Shown: positions 33,201 to 45,206 of the stretch, piece by piece
Position numbering within the stretch: position 1 is the first letter of the stretch
Layout: each line of letters starts with the position of its first letter
Assembly: GCA_016271365.2 (NCBI GenBank)
Contig: CM057456.1
Span: forward strand, 889,014,001 to 889,078,000
Reading direction: 5' to 3'
DNA length: 64,000 bases
Source of the DNA: Neoceratodus forsteri
Lineage: Eukaryota > Chordata > Ceratodontiformes > Ceratodontidae
Position numbers and translations under genes: made by a program
Notes under the pieces: generated by a model
What the model saw: the letters and a program-made list of their open reading frames with translations, nothing else
What the model was told of the DNA's origin: nothing
The model's database searches: none

Positions 33201-33340
33201 ATGCATATTATCACATGTATTCTTTCTTCTTTTTTTATGCCTGTTATCATTGTACACTGTTTTTGATTGAGGAGCCTTTGTAAACGAGTCTGTGACTCAA
33301 AGGATTGTAATTCTGATGTTTCTCAAATAAACATATAAAA
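30291..33340 (+). mobile_element. Rex1/L2-group LINE, nearly full ORF2
   Basis: A plus-strand LINE with endonuclease, RT and C-terminal domain and a ~370-bp AT-rich 3' UTR ending in CTCAAATAAACATATAAAAA. A CCTTTGTAAACGAGTCTGTG segment and GACTCAAAGGATTG precede the end. I place it in the CR1/L2/Rex1 group and lean to Rex1/Babar-like on the C-terminal pattern. Strong C bias distinguishes it from the neighbouring L2-like copy, so the two are different families. Confidence 0.75.
30300..32973 (+). pseudogene. Rex1/L2-group ORF2 remnant
   Basis: Endonuclease blocks: MIALQQADILAIVEACL (~30,333, with E in the catalytic position), LPGYTLFRVNW, LGDLNINWPAG (~30,687) and DVLSDHSPIIFSW (~30,877). The linker 31,130-31,690 is broken in all frames. 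RT blocks: IDLSKAFDTVQHSLLL (~31,899), a Q-G block around 32,085 and the catalytic site at 32160-32171, which reads YAGN instead of YADD. The two catalytic Asp codons are thus both changed, so even a frame-corrected protein would be inactive as RT. The C-terminal LVPR-type region (VSTSLDQRSFHYRTPSWYN) is near 32,850. Confidence 0.8.
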
Positions 33341-33594
33341 ATAAACAAAATTCCAACTCAGGGTTTAACAAAGATGCTTATGCCATTCACCTTCTGGGTT
33401 CATGGCTTTCCAATTTGTTAAACCACTCTCTGGAATTATTCTGTCCGTAAACCAGTCTTTCTCTCTCATTAATTCTATATATGTAAATGCATAGTGCCAT
33501 GTGCTATGATGTATTTATTTATTTTACATTGTGCTTAATTAGGATAACCCAGCTAATGTGCAACACCTCATTTCGAGTGGGGTTCTGCTTCTAC

Positions 33595-33745
33595 CCTTTT
33601 CCTCATCTTGGCGGACTGCAACACTGAGAAATTAAACGATATGCCCAAGGTGACACAGTGAGCATTTGCTATAGTGGGGCTTGGACCTGTGATCTCTTGT
33701 TTTACAATTACATGTTCTAACCATTAGACCCACACTGCCTCTTTA
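33595..33745 (-). repeat. MIR-type CORE-SINE, minus strand
   Basis: On the minus strand there is a tRNA-like head (GTGGGTCTAATGGTTAGAAC, then CACAGGTCCAAGCCCC as a B-box). A stretch follows that matches the CORE domain of MIR-type SINEs in order: CACTGTGTCACCTTGGGC, ATATCGTTTAATTTCTCAGTG. Such CORE-SINEs are old and widespread in vertebrates. The 3' tail probably continues to ~33,480 but is not distinctive. Confidence 0.75.
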
Positions 33746-34925
33746 ATGAGGTACTATGTTGAGTGTGTTTCCATGCGGCTGGAAAAACAGACATAGTAAC
33801 AGGTGTACTAATTATAGTGAACATCTGACTCATGGTATTGTGATTTACCATGCATGCTGTATGCTGTATGTCATTCAGGAAATTAAAAGACTGGCACTCC
33901 ATGCAAAAATGTTATTAACTAGATTAAATTGCTAATCAATTTCAAATAACCACAGTGTCGACAGTATATTATCAGATGTGAAGATTAGGTAGCAAACTCA
34001 TATTTGCTAATTACAATCAAATTCATGACTGCAGTAGTCTAGAAGGGATATTAAAAAATTATGTGTTTTTTTATACCAAAATATTATTTATTTGGGAAGG
34101 AAATGGTTTTCTAATGCTTTCGCTATCTAAACTACCCAATATTGTTCTTAGCCAACCTTTGACTACCATAGAACAGCACTACTACTTCTCTGGCTTCCAG
34201 TTATGTAATTTCTATAGACTGTGAAGTACTGCACTATAATTCTAGAGGCACATAGAGTTATTGTTTAATTGCATTCTCTACATTGTAAAAAAGGACAAGA
34301 ATTCAAACATTTGTTCTGCATTCAATTTTAACATAATGCACTATATAGTTTCATTAATATATAGGTTTAGTGGGTTTTAATGGTGATAGTAAATTATTAT
34401 AAAGGCTACTACAATACCTAAAACACCCTTTGTGTCTTAGCTTCAATGGTATACTCTTTTTTGGTATGATTTTTTTTAATAACTAAATGCTGGAGAAGGA
34501 TGCAGCAGCAGGACAAAAGAAGAGTCCTGTGATAACGAGTATGCAGTTATTAAGAATTAAGTGGCCAATGGACCCTTATGAAGAAAATGCAGCTAGAAAG
34601 GATAGTATTCAATTGTTGATGGCCATGTCCTCCTGGAATGGCAGAAAGGTGGTCAGTGAGGCAATGACATCAACAAATTTGGCATTGGTAGGCAGCATTC
34701 GGGTCAATTGTTGAAGCAGGCTTCTGTCAAAATCCATTTAAGGACACTAGTACTTATAAGAAGTGTAAACTTCAAATCTTTTATCATCTGTCACTTAGTA
34801 CAACCTTAATACTTTGTCAAAAAGTGAGCCAGATGGGTGCATGTGTAGACGCCAAACCTAAGGGCTGACTAAAACAAAATCTCCATCCCAATCCTCTTCT
34901 TTACACTTGTTTTCTCACTAGAGTT
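33746..34925. other. AT-rich spacer, nothing recognised
   Basis: About 1.2 kb of AT-rich sequence without long open frames, inverted repeats or family motifs that I recognise. It lies between the CORE-SINE and the presumed 5' end of a plus-strand L1-Tx1. Confidence 0.5.
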
Positions 34926-35199
34926 GATGGCCCACAGACCTCATAAAATACAGACCCCATACAGAATCCAGGGGGAGTTAAAACAAAGGCTCTGACTGCA
35001 ATAAGTCAGCAGTATCAGCTTATAAATTGGACTTTGACTGCCAACAAGGCTGAGGAAGACAGGCCCTTCCCCCCTCCATGTGGCTGGCACAGAAACCATT
35101 ATCTCCCTCATGGCAGCATGGCAGAAGGGAGAGTGCCCAAGAGCAGGGGAACTACAGATCAAACCTTCCTCAGGTATATAACCTGACTACTTGAAACCC

Positions 35200-36106
35200 T
35201 GGTGGCTGATATGTCTGTACTGAAATTAACATCTGCCAACTCAGAGGAGGTGCGGGTCTTGGCAGACTGCATGCACGCGCACAGAGCAACATGTTATGGA
35301 TTTGGAGGATGCCCAGCATAGTATTCTGAGGTGGCTGGCCTACCACAAGAAGTGGCTGGAAAGGCTTTGAGAATGTGTTGAGGATCAGAAGAACCTCAGC
35401 AGAAGGAATAATATGAGGATCCTTGACATCCCCGAAAAGATGGAAGGTATCAACATGGAGCAGTTTTTGTCTACACTTTTGCCACAGCTGGTGGGCCCGT
35501 GCTGGCAAGGGTCTATTGAAGTCGAACATGCACATAGAACCAGGGGTCCACCTGTGACACCAGGCTCCCACCCACACCCAGCAATAGCATACTTGTTACA
35601 TTATTTGGCTAAGAAGTATTTTTGCAGAGCAATTAGAGAGAGACAGAGAGAGAGAGAAGGGTGAAGTGTCTTGGAATGGTGCCCTAATTTTTATATATCA
35701 GGATTTCTCACAAGAAGTGGTCCAAACCCGCAAAGCTTACAACCCACTGAAAGAGATACTACATGAAAGGGGGGTGCAGTATAGATTCAAAGGACTGAAC
35801 AATTTATGTGTAATGAGGAATGGGCAGTCACTTGATGGGATATCACCAGCAGAATTAATGAAGGTTATGCAACAACAGTGGCCAGACTTAGGACTTGTCA
35901 CTTCAAGTTCCAGAAGGCTGTGGGAGAACCACAGGGACAGACAGACTGACATATGGTATCCCCAGAGCCACCACTCTACTCAGAGTGACGGGTTTAATTG
36001 GCCACCTGATAACCGCACAGCTGTGCAGGAAGGTAGAGGCCACTCTAAGCCCCTGCATGCTGATGGTCATGAAGCAAGGAGATGTGTTACTGAGGGCAAC
36101 AATTAA
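35200..36106 (+). pseudogene. L1-Tx1 ORF1 remnant (RNA-binding chaperone type)
   Basis: L1-type ORF1 proteins trimerise by a coiled coil and bind RNA through an RRM and a C-terminal domain. Around 35,370-35,450 the text reads ECVEDQKNLSRRNNMRILDI with PEKMEGINM, the coiled-coil end and start of the RRM. Then come EHAHRTRGP (IERAHR-type) and AIAYLLHYLAKKYF. A GA-rich microsatellite (35,634-35,658) breaks the frame here. The C-terminal domain continues in another frame: NGALIFIYQDFSQEVVQTRK and RKAYNPLKEILHERGVQYRF, ending WPDLG near 35,894. Domains and order match the minus-strand ORF1 at 45.2-46.4 kb. Confidence 0.75.
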
Positions 36107-37941
36107 ACACTCCTCCACTGTGGCAGACTCTGTTCATGCAGTTCCAGACCTAGGCAGACACAACCAGAAGATGTGTTGGCATCTCCCCCCTGCTAAAACA
36201 GCTAGGGAAGTGGTGCACACTCCACAACAGGGGGGAGGAAGAGCAGCCGATCATTTGGACCAAAATGCAGAGGCAGCACTTGATCTTTCCTCCTCATCTA
36301 GGGCTTTGTTGGCTGATGAAATTTCAGACATGGATGTTGTTGCCGTGACTGTGATATATGTGACACCTGGAGAGAGAGAAATCTTTTGCAGAAGTGGAGG
36401 CTGCCTCCAGGACTTGAAATGACTGTGGACATGCTGTCAACTTTTGCCCACTCATCTCACAAAAGAGGCAACAGCTGAGAAGAGAAGCCTCCCTGATATA
36501 CTTTCTGTGTTGCATGGCTATTTTGTTTTTTGTGGGGGTGGGGGTGGGGGTGCAAACAGTTCTATTACCAGGGAAGAGGTTGTTTTTCGTGAGCAAGTTT
36601 AGATTGTACATGGGGGTGGGGGGGTTGATATTTCTCAGTACCCATGGGCTCACTCAGCTTGCGTGCTGTTTCTGTTGCTTGTTGCACAGGAAGGGTGTTT
36701 CACACACTCCTCCCCCCCAGATGTCAGCAGGTCAGATCTTTTGTCCACCATCATTCCCCAAGATAAACACCTCTGTTCAACGATGAATGCACCATGTTGC
36801 TTGCTTCTTAATCTTTTTTGGCCAGCCCTGATGCATGATGGTCCTGTACCTCACAGCTGTTTCCCATAGTAGCTCCCCAGGTACATTGGCCAAAGTTCAC
36901 ATTAAACCCATCTAGCTGAGGGATCCCCTGCCTCCTCCACCCTATGTTCTGTCCATAAATCAGCATAGGGGTAACAGCAATAAGGAAAGATTTCTGGGAA
37001 TATGGCAGTAGAGGAATCCTCTCCTCTCGGCTTAGAAATGACTGTGTACCTCACCATCTCCCCCCTTCCTTTCCAGGCCAAAGTAGGGGAACCAGATACT
37101 GGTTTAGGTTAATACCCGGAATGCTTTACCCGCACATCCCTAAGTCTGGCACTCGGCCAGGACTAGGGTTGGGGCATGTTAGTTACTGTGGGCCCCCCTG
37201 CAGAGTTTCTGCTACCCTGTCACATGCATACTGTACCTGGGTGCCTTCAACATGTGGAGTGCTATACCACTTTCCTGTCCTCTGACTTTGTGGGGTTCTG
37301 TTTGTGGTGGGCACGGTTTTGTATATATACAGAGTAGTCAACTCTCTTGACCTGCTACAGTTCCTTTTCCCTTCCTCAACTGTACCCAGTTAGCATGGTA
37401 AAATGCTTCACATCTCTCTCCCCCACCCTGCTGCAATGCCCCCCCCTCGAATTAGCATCAATTGGGGGATTGTTACCCCCCGCCCTTGGCAAGACATTTC
37501 CATCATAATTAATGATGGAAGGTTGCTACTGTGAAAGGGAGTCAACACTTGCAAATTTAGGGGCTCGCCCGATTGGCGAAGTGCCTCGCTATACAAGAGG
37601 TAGGGATGGATCATTCAAGACTTGTGCAACCTACTTTGTAATGATCCTCAGTGGCAGAGCTGGTTGTGTATTTCTCCAGCTTTCTGCTTACACTGGTGGA
37701 ATGATTACGTTTTCTGGTTTGGTTTGTGTTTTACTCAAATTGACTTCAGAATTTCCAAATTAACATTTAGTTGTTCCTGTTTATGCATAGTTAACGCCTA
37801 TTCAGCTATTTGTGGAATATATAGCTTAATAATCCACTGTTCTTGTTTGTGCATGTTTAAACTCTGTCCTATAGTCTTAATGGATATTGTGCCCGTTTTA
37901 CTTTGCAGTGTATTGCACTTAAGGGCTTTAGTTGCCCAGGT
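36107..37941 (+). other. Presumed inter-ORF segment of the split L1-Tx1
   Basis: No protein domain is visible. A G-rich run (GGGGGTGGGGGTGGGGG, ~36,533) and a C-rich one (~37,440) occur. Placement between an L1-Tx1 ORF1 and the insertion point of a second L1-Tx1 suggests inter-ORF sequence of the host element, continuing at 46,411-46,740. At ~1.8 kb in all it is longer than the ~1.05 kb of the minus-strand copy once that copy's insertion is removed, so other unrecognised insertions may be present. Confidence 0.45.
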
Positions 37942-38120
37942 AGGTTTCTTTTTCTTCTTTTTTTTTTTTATGCTTTCTTTATTTTCCTTTTTCTGTTTAA
38001 GTAAAACAAGAACAATATATCACATACAATACAAAGAACACTTGTGACAATGACATCAATTATGATAAATAAAACAGAATAAATAATAAATGAACACAAA
38101 TACAGCTGCGCAGTCCATTT

Positions 38121-38558
38121 CAGGCCCTGTCCGCAGTGCCTTCTTGGTAATGTTACAGAGTGGCTAAACCGTTACAGGGTTTTGTTAAAACGGTTCGCAT
38201 CCACATCTGTAATGTTACCACTACCGTTTTTGGATACGATCTCAAGACCCATTCGGAGGTAGTCTTGAGATCGGAATGAGAACCGTTACACAGTTGGTAA
38301 TGGTTTGCTTACCAGTGCAGACGCTCGTCTGCTAGGTGAAACGGTCCTCCTTGCTACCAGAATACTGCAGAACGTGAAATACCATTCTTAAAACTGGTAG
38401 CAAACATGGATAATTTTCATCAATACAGATGCAACAGCACCAGCTTGTAACATTTTCAAAAATGTTACCGTTGCAGTAGGGATGGATTGTAATGGTAAGG
38501 GTAGTAACGTTTTTGAGAACGTTATACCACAACATGTTGTAGTGTGGACATGGCCTTG
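38121..38558. mobile_element. MITE inserted in the L1-Tx1 3' UTR (438 bp)
   Basis: The ends form an imperfect inverted pair: CAGGCCCTGTCCGCAGTGCC on the left, and CAAGGCCATGTCCACACTAC as the complement of the right end. The interior holds many TAACGGT/ACCGTTA words in both orientations and a central stem CGATCTCAAGAC...GTCTTGAGATCG (~38,238-38,273). It has no coding capacity. The end type suggests hAT, but I could not find a convincing 8-bp duplication, so the superfamily is open. Confidence 0.7.
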
Positions 38559-38639
38559 GAATAAATCAATCCAGTAGGATGAATAGGTTCTCCAGTGAAT
38601 TAATACAATTACAGCTTCCCATATAAGTAATTACAACTA

Positions 38640-41600
38640 TTCAAGTAATCTGAGTATAGCTTGGGTCATGTCATGTACACCTAAGGGATGAATTCTGGTC
38701 GTGATGGGGAAATATATAGTACCAATTGTCTCCAAATGTTTTAAAATGTTTCTTTCTTTTTGTTTAATAAGGCAGTTAAAAATTCCATCCAGTAGATGGT
38801 GATCATCAGATCCTGCCATTGTGTTAGAGTTATCCTTTCTGGTGTGAGCCATTTCCTTGTTCAGGCCTTTTGAGCTGCCAATATACAAATTTTAAATAGC
38901 TTTCTGGTGTTTCCATTTTTTGCAGCCCGGTGTTAACACTGAGAGGAGGAACAATTCTGGGGAGATAATCAATGACTGAGTGAAAATACTCCTCAGACCC
39001 TCCTGCACCTGGTTCAAAAAGAGCTTTAGTCTGAGATAGGACCATATGACATAAGACAAAGCAGCAGATTCCTCCCCACAACCCCTCCAACACTCTGGGG
39101 ATATCCCTGACTGAAATGTCGCCTGAATTTCAGGAGTTCTGAAGAACCTCAGAGCCATTTGCCATGAAAATTCTTTCCAAGTGAGGGCTCCCACTCATGA
39201 TTGCAAATGTGTGATATGTCTGTCTTAAATTTCCCTGGGAATCTGAATATCTAGGTCCAACTCCCAGGTGAGTCTGGTTTTGTCCAGCAAATCACCCTGC
39301 AGGGAACGTAGAGCCGTATCTATGTATGTATGAAATAATGTGGTCTAGATTGGCTTTGCCATCTATTATGGCTAATATGGAACTTAATTCTGAGATAGAG
39401 GACAAAACCCAAGAACCAGGTGAAAGGGAGTTAACAAAATTCCTCACCTGAAAGTACCTGAATCTATCTTGAGGGAGAAGCCCATATTGTTCCCTTAGTG
39501 TTGAAAATAGCAGTACCTCCCCCTCCTTGACAAAATGCACCACCAAGTAGAGACCTCTCCTTTCCCATCTCTTAAAACTTAGATCCATCTTCGCTGGAGT
39601 ATGGGATAGAGTAAAGAAGGGGTCTCCAGCAGGCCAATTTTTTTCCTGATAGGATTTCTCTCCAGGTCCGGAGAGTAACTCCTGTATAGGGGTTGGAGTT
39701 TCCCTCTTGCTCATGAAGGTCAGGCGGTGAGAGAAGGGTCCTGCCAGCCTGGAGGAGGTTCTCTTCCCTCATCTCCAGGTCTTTCATCATGCAGTAATTA
39801 TTTTGGTACCAACAAGCTACCTTCCTCAGCTAAGCAGCTCTATGGTACTGAATAAAGTCTGGGAGGGCAAGCCCTCCTCGAGACTTGAGTAGTTAGAGGA
39901 CTGAATATTTAATCCTTGGTTTGTGGTGCTGCAAGAGAAAGGCTGAGATTTTCCTATTTAGATCCCTAAAAAATTCCCACAGAACCCATAAGGGGAGGGT
40001 CTGAGCAAGATAGAGTAACCTCGGGAGGAGTACCATCCGGACTGCCTCCACTCTTTGTATGAGTGGGATAGGGACCAGAGCCCAGTTTTCCAAATCTCTG
40101 CTCAGGCTCTCTAACAGGGGGGTGTAGTTATATGAAAACATCTCTGAGTGATTAAGAGCGAGTTTGACCCATATATACTTTAAACTCTGGAGCTCCCATC
40201 TAAATGGGAAGCCTGCCTTGATCCGTGAGCAGGGAAAGTAATTTAATTTAAGTACTCCTGTTTTGTTACAGTTTAATGTATACCCTGCCATGGTGCCAAA
40301 CTCCTCTAGAGTCTGCCAGAGGGCACCCAGAGAGTCCTCTGGGTTTGATAGGTAAATGAGCAAGTCATCAACATATAAGGCCAATTTATGGGTCTCCCCC
40401 CATCTCCAGTACCCCATGTTTCCATTCTGCCATATGGCCTGAGCCAGTGGCTCCAAATACAGGGCAAACAAAAGTGGGGACAGGGGGCATCCCTGTCTCG
40501 TGCCCCTGCATAGAGGGAGAGGAGCCAAGACCCCCCATTTATCTTGATATAAGCAGAGGGGGTGTGTATATACCCTTGATAATTGAAATAAAGCTTTCAG
40601 AAAAGCTCATCTTCTGTAAAACCACCCCCAAGAAGGGCCACACCACCCGATCAAAGGCCTTCTCCGCATCCAAGCTCAGCATCAGGAAAGGGGCCCCTGA
40701 CCGCATGGCATAGTGAAGCAAATAGAGGGATCAATTTATATTGTCCTAAGTTTGTCTACCCTGTATAAAGCCCATTTGATCCTAGGCAACCAGTAAGGGC
40801 ATGGTCTATGTGATAATGGCAAACGCCTAAAGGCAATCACCGTTATCGCTCAGTCAGAGTGCTGAACACATTTTCGACACTTTGACAACTCAGTGATACC
40901 AGCACAATGGCGCCAGGACATATTTTACTGCTTCTCCCCTCGCACCCCCTATTTCAAGGATCTCAACTCCAGGTGGTGCGTCGGGGAGGTAAAGCAGGAA
41001 AATAAAAGGTTCGGGATGGCGCATAAAAATCGCACCAGCCCCAGACCTGAACCTGGTACCTCAGCCACGCCCAGCCACTAGCCAATCCCTGACACCATGA
41101 CACAGCTTGACCGGCAACCCGTAACACCACCCCTACAGCTCTCCACCCCTCCCAGCCACGCTCGCCGTGCTCGCTCCCCACCCCCACACGTGTACATATA
41201 GCAGCATCCTGTCACCTAGTTCACCACCCCTCATCTGATTGCTCTTCCTTTCCATTGCCATGAGTGGATTGCGCTAGGAAGGTGTCACTGTAACGGATGG
41301 CGCCCTTCCTCATGCGCCCACTTCATGGGTTACCGTAAAGGCAGTATCGATTTTAACCTACCAGCCAAAATCGAGGCAAAGATTTTATAATCTATATTTA
41401 ATATTGAAATTGGAAGGTAGGCTGAACAATTAGTTATATCCCTCCCTGGTTTGGGAATGCTGGTAATGGCAGCATAATTCCAGCTTGATGATACCAGGTT
41501 CCCTTCTTGCACTTCTCTGCATACTTCCAGTAGTGGGCCATGTAGGTGTTTCCTGAAGGATTTAAAAAAATCCATTGTGAATTCATCAGGGCCTGGACTC

Positions 41601-43018
41601 TTTCCAGATTTCAGTGCTTATATAGCTTGGTGGAGTTCCTGACTGGTAATGGGTTTATCTAAGTCTTGCTGGAGGGACCTAGAGAGAGTCGGGAGCTGAA
41701 GGGGTGACATATATGCCTTAATAGACTCAGGATCTGGTATCTGTTCTGGGGTATAGAGAACTCTATAAAATTTCATAAAAGTGTTCATGATCTCCCCTGG
41801 GGAGTGAACCATCTGTCTGGATTCTGGATCCCTGATTTGGTTTATTGTGGAGCTGGCTAGTTTGCGCCTTAATCTGTGCGCTAGCAGTCGGGTGGCCCTA
41901 GGGCCACCCTCATAATATTTTTGTTTTAGGTATTGCAAAGCCTGTTCAGTATGAATCTCTAGTAAACATTGAATCTGTTGTTTTGTAGCCAGGAATAGAA
42001 GGGCTACACCCCTGTACCCCCTGCTTGTTGTTCCTGGAGGGTCTTAAATTGTTGCTGCAGGGTAGCATGCTTCTGGTTCTGCCTCCTCCGATAATTAGAA
42101 GCAAATTTTATTATATCTCCTCTGAGGACAACTTTGATAGTGTCCCACAGAACAGATCTGTCTATCTCTGGGGAGTCATTTTTTTGCAAGATCTGGGGCA
42201 GCCTGGTGTTTACCATTTCTTTAAATTCTGGTATGTTCAACAGAAAATCATTGAACCACCAGAGTTTTGGGGATCTATCCATCACCAATCTAGTTCAATA
42301 GTCACCTGAGAATGGTCTGAGAGGACAGAGGGAATATGCTTGCACTCCATCCCCAGGTGTAGGTGTTCCCTAGAGATACTGCATGGAAGGTGTCTATCCA
42401 AGTGTAGACAATGTGGGGGGGCCAAATAGTGGGTATATTCTTTCCACCGAGGGTGTAGGGCTCTCCACACATCTATCCATTGGACTTCCCTGATGTACCT
42501 GCTAGTTAACTTTTGAGCCGCAGACCTCCTCATCACTCTAGGATTGGTGGTATCATCCTGGCTATAAATCTGATTGTGATTCCCCCCTATAATCAGGGTC
42601 CCCCTTTGCAATTCTGTTATCTTGTGACATAAACCCCATATAATGGACCCGTGGATCCTGGATGGATATATAAAGAGACCACTGTTATCGGTTTACCCCT
42701 CCAATTGTCCCACCACTATAGCCAACCGGCCTTCTGGGTCCATGTAAGAAGCCTCCTCAAGGAATTGAGTGTACTTCAGGATCAATATGGCTGTGCCTCT
42801 ACATTCCCCCCCCAAAGGAGGAGGCCACCACCTCTGCAAACCAAATTTAATTAGCTTCTGATGCTCTGAGTCATTCAAGTGGGTCTCCTGAAGCATCGTA
42901 AATGTTGTTTTTGGTTTTTTGATATGAGATATGACCCAGTATCTTTTAATGGAATTATTCAGGCCGTTTACATTATGTGAAATACGGGTAGTTTGAGCAT
43001 TATTAACCATATTCTTGT
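38640..43018 (-). pseudogene. L1-Tx1 ORF2 remnant, minus strand
   Basis: The order on the minus strand is that of L1-type ORF2. The endonuclease begins TTRISHNVNGLNNSIKRYWV (~42,990), with LQETHL (~42,890) and SDHSQVTIEL near 42,310. The RT contains IPKPGRDITNCSAYLPISIL (~41,460), then, beyond the hAT-like insertion, DQMGFIQGRQ (~40,775), LDAEKAFDRVVWPF (~40,670), CRGTRQGCPLSPLLFALYLE (~40,510) and the intact catalytic YVDD at 40364-40375. The long C-terminal region continues to ~38,650. There are several frameshifts and stops. The RT core from ~40,528 to 39,893 is an unbroken 211-codon frame, the best conserved segment. Confidence 0.87.
40802..41335. mobile_element. hAT-like non-autonomous insertion (534 bp) in L1-Tx1 ORF2
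   Basis: Flanking octamers TAAGGGCA (40794-40801) and TAAAGGCA (41336-41343) match at 7 of 8. Deleting the insert and one octamer reunites the minus-strand ORF2 in frame across the junction (SILP joined to LLVA, followed by a stop and DQMGF), which fixes both ends to the base. Ends are only weakly similar as inverted repeats (TGGTCTATGTGATAATGG against CGGTAACCCATGAAGTGG). The interior is GC- and CpG-rich, unlike the LINE around it. The 8-bp duplication suggests hAT. There is no coding capacity. Confidence 0.82.
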
Positions 43019-43299
43019 ATCAGTCTATTTAGGCTTCTACCATGACCTCTCCCTAGGTTGAACAAAAGTAGATCAAGCTCTGTACCTGAGGGTCTATAGC
43101 ACCTCTGTGCCATACGCTTCCTTTGCAAATCAGAGGTAAAAACATCAAAAACTCATAGGGGTATCAACCCATGTGGAGTGCTTCTCTGCTACAGCATTTC
43201 TGTTACATACAAATAAAACATTTACACAGTAACTAGCAAAAACCTACCATTCCTAAGATAACTATGTACATTGTGGCTTCCAAGGGGTGGAGTGTAAGT

Positions 43300-44430
43300 C
43301 CTTCTCCCCTCACTTTGCTATGGTCTCGTAACTTTTGCCCCAGTCCCCAAATCCAGCCTTTCAAAATGGGACACGGCTTACAATAATGTTTGCCGCTTCC
43401 CACTCTCCGCCCCTCCCCTTACTCACCGCTGTGACCTTTACAACCGCCTGGATTGGCTCCCTCCAGAGAAGCACCATTCCTTCGTTCTAGGTAATTTCGT
43501 GGACAACATTCTTTGTTCCAACACCCCCCCTGCCCTAACCCTTCCCCTCAAACTCGGTCCACCATCCTACCACCTAAGATCTGGGACATCCCAGGAACGC
43601 GTGGTTCCAAGGACCAGGACCACTGCAGGAGATCGGTCCTTCCACGTCTATGCTCCCAAACTTTGGAACTCACTCCCTGAGCAAGTTAGGGCCTCCTCCT
43701 CTCATCCCAGCTTCAAAGCTTCCCTCTGGTGCTTCCTGAAACCCTCTTCCCCCTGTCCCTGCCCCCCGTAGCCCTCTCCACCGCCCCCAGTCTGTTTCGG
43801 AGGGGACCTTAGCCTCTGCCCCACCTGCACTTCTTCCCCCTCCCCACCTAGAAATCCCTGCCCTGACCCCGTAATGGGGCCCCTCCCATCGCAGGCACTT
43901 ACTACCACCCCTTCTGTTTGCTTCGCTCGCTCCTCCGTCCAAAAGCCAGAGTGGCCTCACTAGTTAGGGTTTTGTCTACCTTCCTCCCTCAACTGTTTCT
44001 GAGTGAACTCTCCTAACCATGCACTGCCACTAGAATTGCCCTACCCTGTTTATTCCCCATGTGCATCCCTCTATAACCCCAAATTGCTCGCTGCATGTAA
44101 CACTTGCACCACCTTCATGCCTGTCTCTCCTATGTATTTTTGAATCCTCAACTGCCCATATACAAAGTTCCTATCTAACTCTCCTGGTACTATGCCTGCC
44201 CTGAACTGCCTATCTCTTCTTTAATTTTTGTACCCTCTCCTGCTTACGTATGAAGTTCTCACCTGCAATCTCTCCCGGGGAATGCTTGCCCCGAAATGCC
44301 TATCCCTACTATATATTTTGTATCCTCTACTGTTTATGTATGAAGTTCTCACCTGTAACTCTCCCGGGTCGCACCTGAAAATAACACCTGGTGTCTAGTG
44401 TGCTTACCCAGTTAACAAAAGCAAATAAAT
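43300..44430 (+). mobile_element. CR1/L2-group LINE 3' fragment inserted in L1-Tx1
   Basis: A plus-strand LINE C-terminus and 3' UTR lie in the inter-ORF part of the minus-strand L1-Tx1. The coding scrap (43,440-43,771) reads RLDWLPPEKHHSFV, then VVPRTRTTAGDRSFHVYAPK and LWNSLPEQVR, the closing block of CR1-group ORF2. The ~650-bp 3' UTR contains two similar ~90-bp units (~44,225 and ~44,315, sharing GTATGAAGTTCTCACCTG) and ends in AATAAATTAATAAATAA. It is strongly 5'-truncated. The left limit is approximate. Confidence 0.72.
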
Positions 44431-45206
44431 TAATAAATAACCCCCTGTTAACACGCGGGCGGGGAATGTACAAGGCAACCAACCCCGTGTGGGAGGGAGA
44501 GTGGATGCTCACAGCGCCAGGCCCTCCTGAGCCCAAGTAATGAGATCAAAGGGAAAGTTGTTGATATCCCACGGGATTGCCATCCACCCTAAGTGAGGGT
44601 CAACCCTCCCCCAAATAACATATATAAGAAAACATATGGGAATTAAATTCATTCAAGTAGGCTAGAAGAAAATTTCCCTGATCCCCTATAGGAAATAAAA
44701 AGAAACCTAACAGGTTTTTAAAGCAGCTATCTCTCGCTGCATGGGTGGAGTGAACTATGTCTATGAGAACACCAGGAGGGGGCATTATACTAAAGGGGGT
44801 AAAAGACCTCATTTGATGCTGCCCAGCTCAGCTTCTGAAAATGAATTATCTGGGCCTCACATGTTGGTACAGATTGTTGTACCAAATTAATACTGTAAGG
44901 ATCCGCCTTCAGAGGTTATCCACAGTGTGAGAGATACAGAACCCCTACATGGTGAAAACAAATGAAATCAGAATGGGTTCAAATTAAGCAGAGTACAGTC
45001 CACAGGAAAATGTGGAAATCACAGTCCATCTCTATCCTTATTTTCTGCTGGTTGCAATATTTAGACTCTCAGAGAGGAACATTTGAGACATCCCTCTGCC
45101 CCTGTGTTCATATCTCTCCCATTCCTGTTCAAGCCAGAGAGAAAATGCAAAGGCATCTGAACGATAAGCCACTCAGAGAAAAGAAAGTTCCCATTTAAGC
45201 TCACCG

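Noticed and set aside
43640..43970. Gly-rich open frames on the minus strand (43,670-43,960) as a gene
   Set aside because: They are the complement of the C-rich LINE 3' fragment, whose plus-strand frame has recognisable ORF2 residues.
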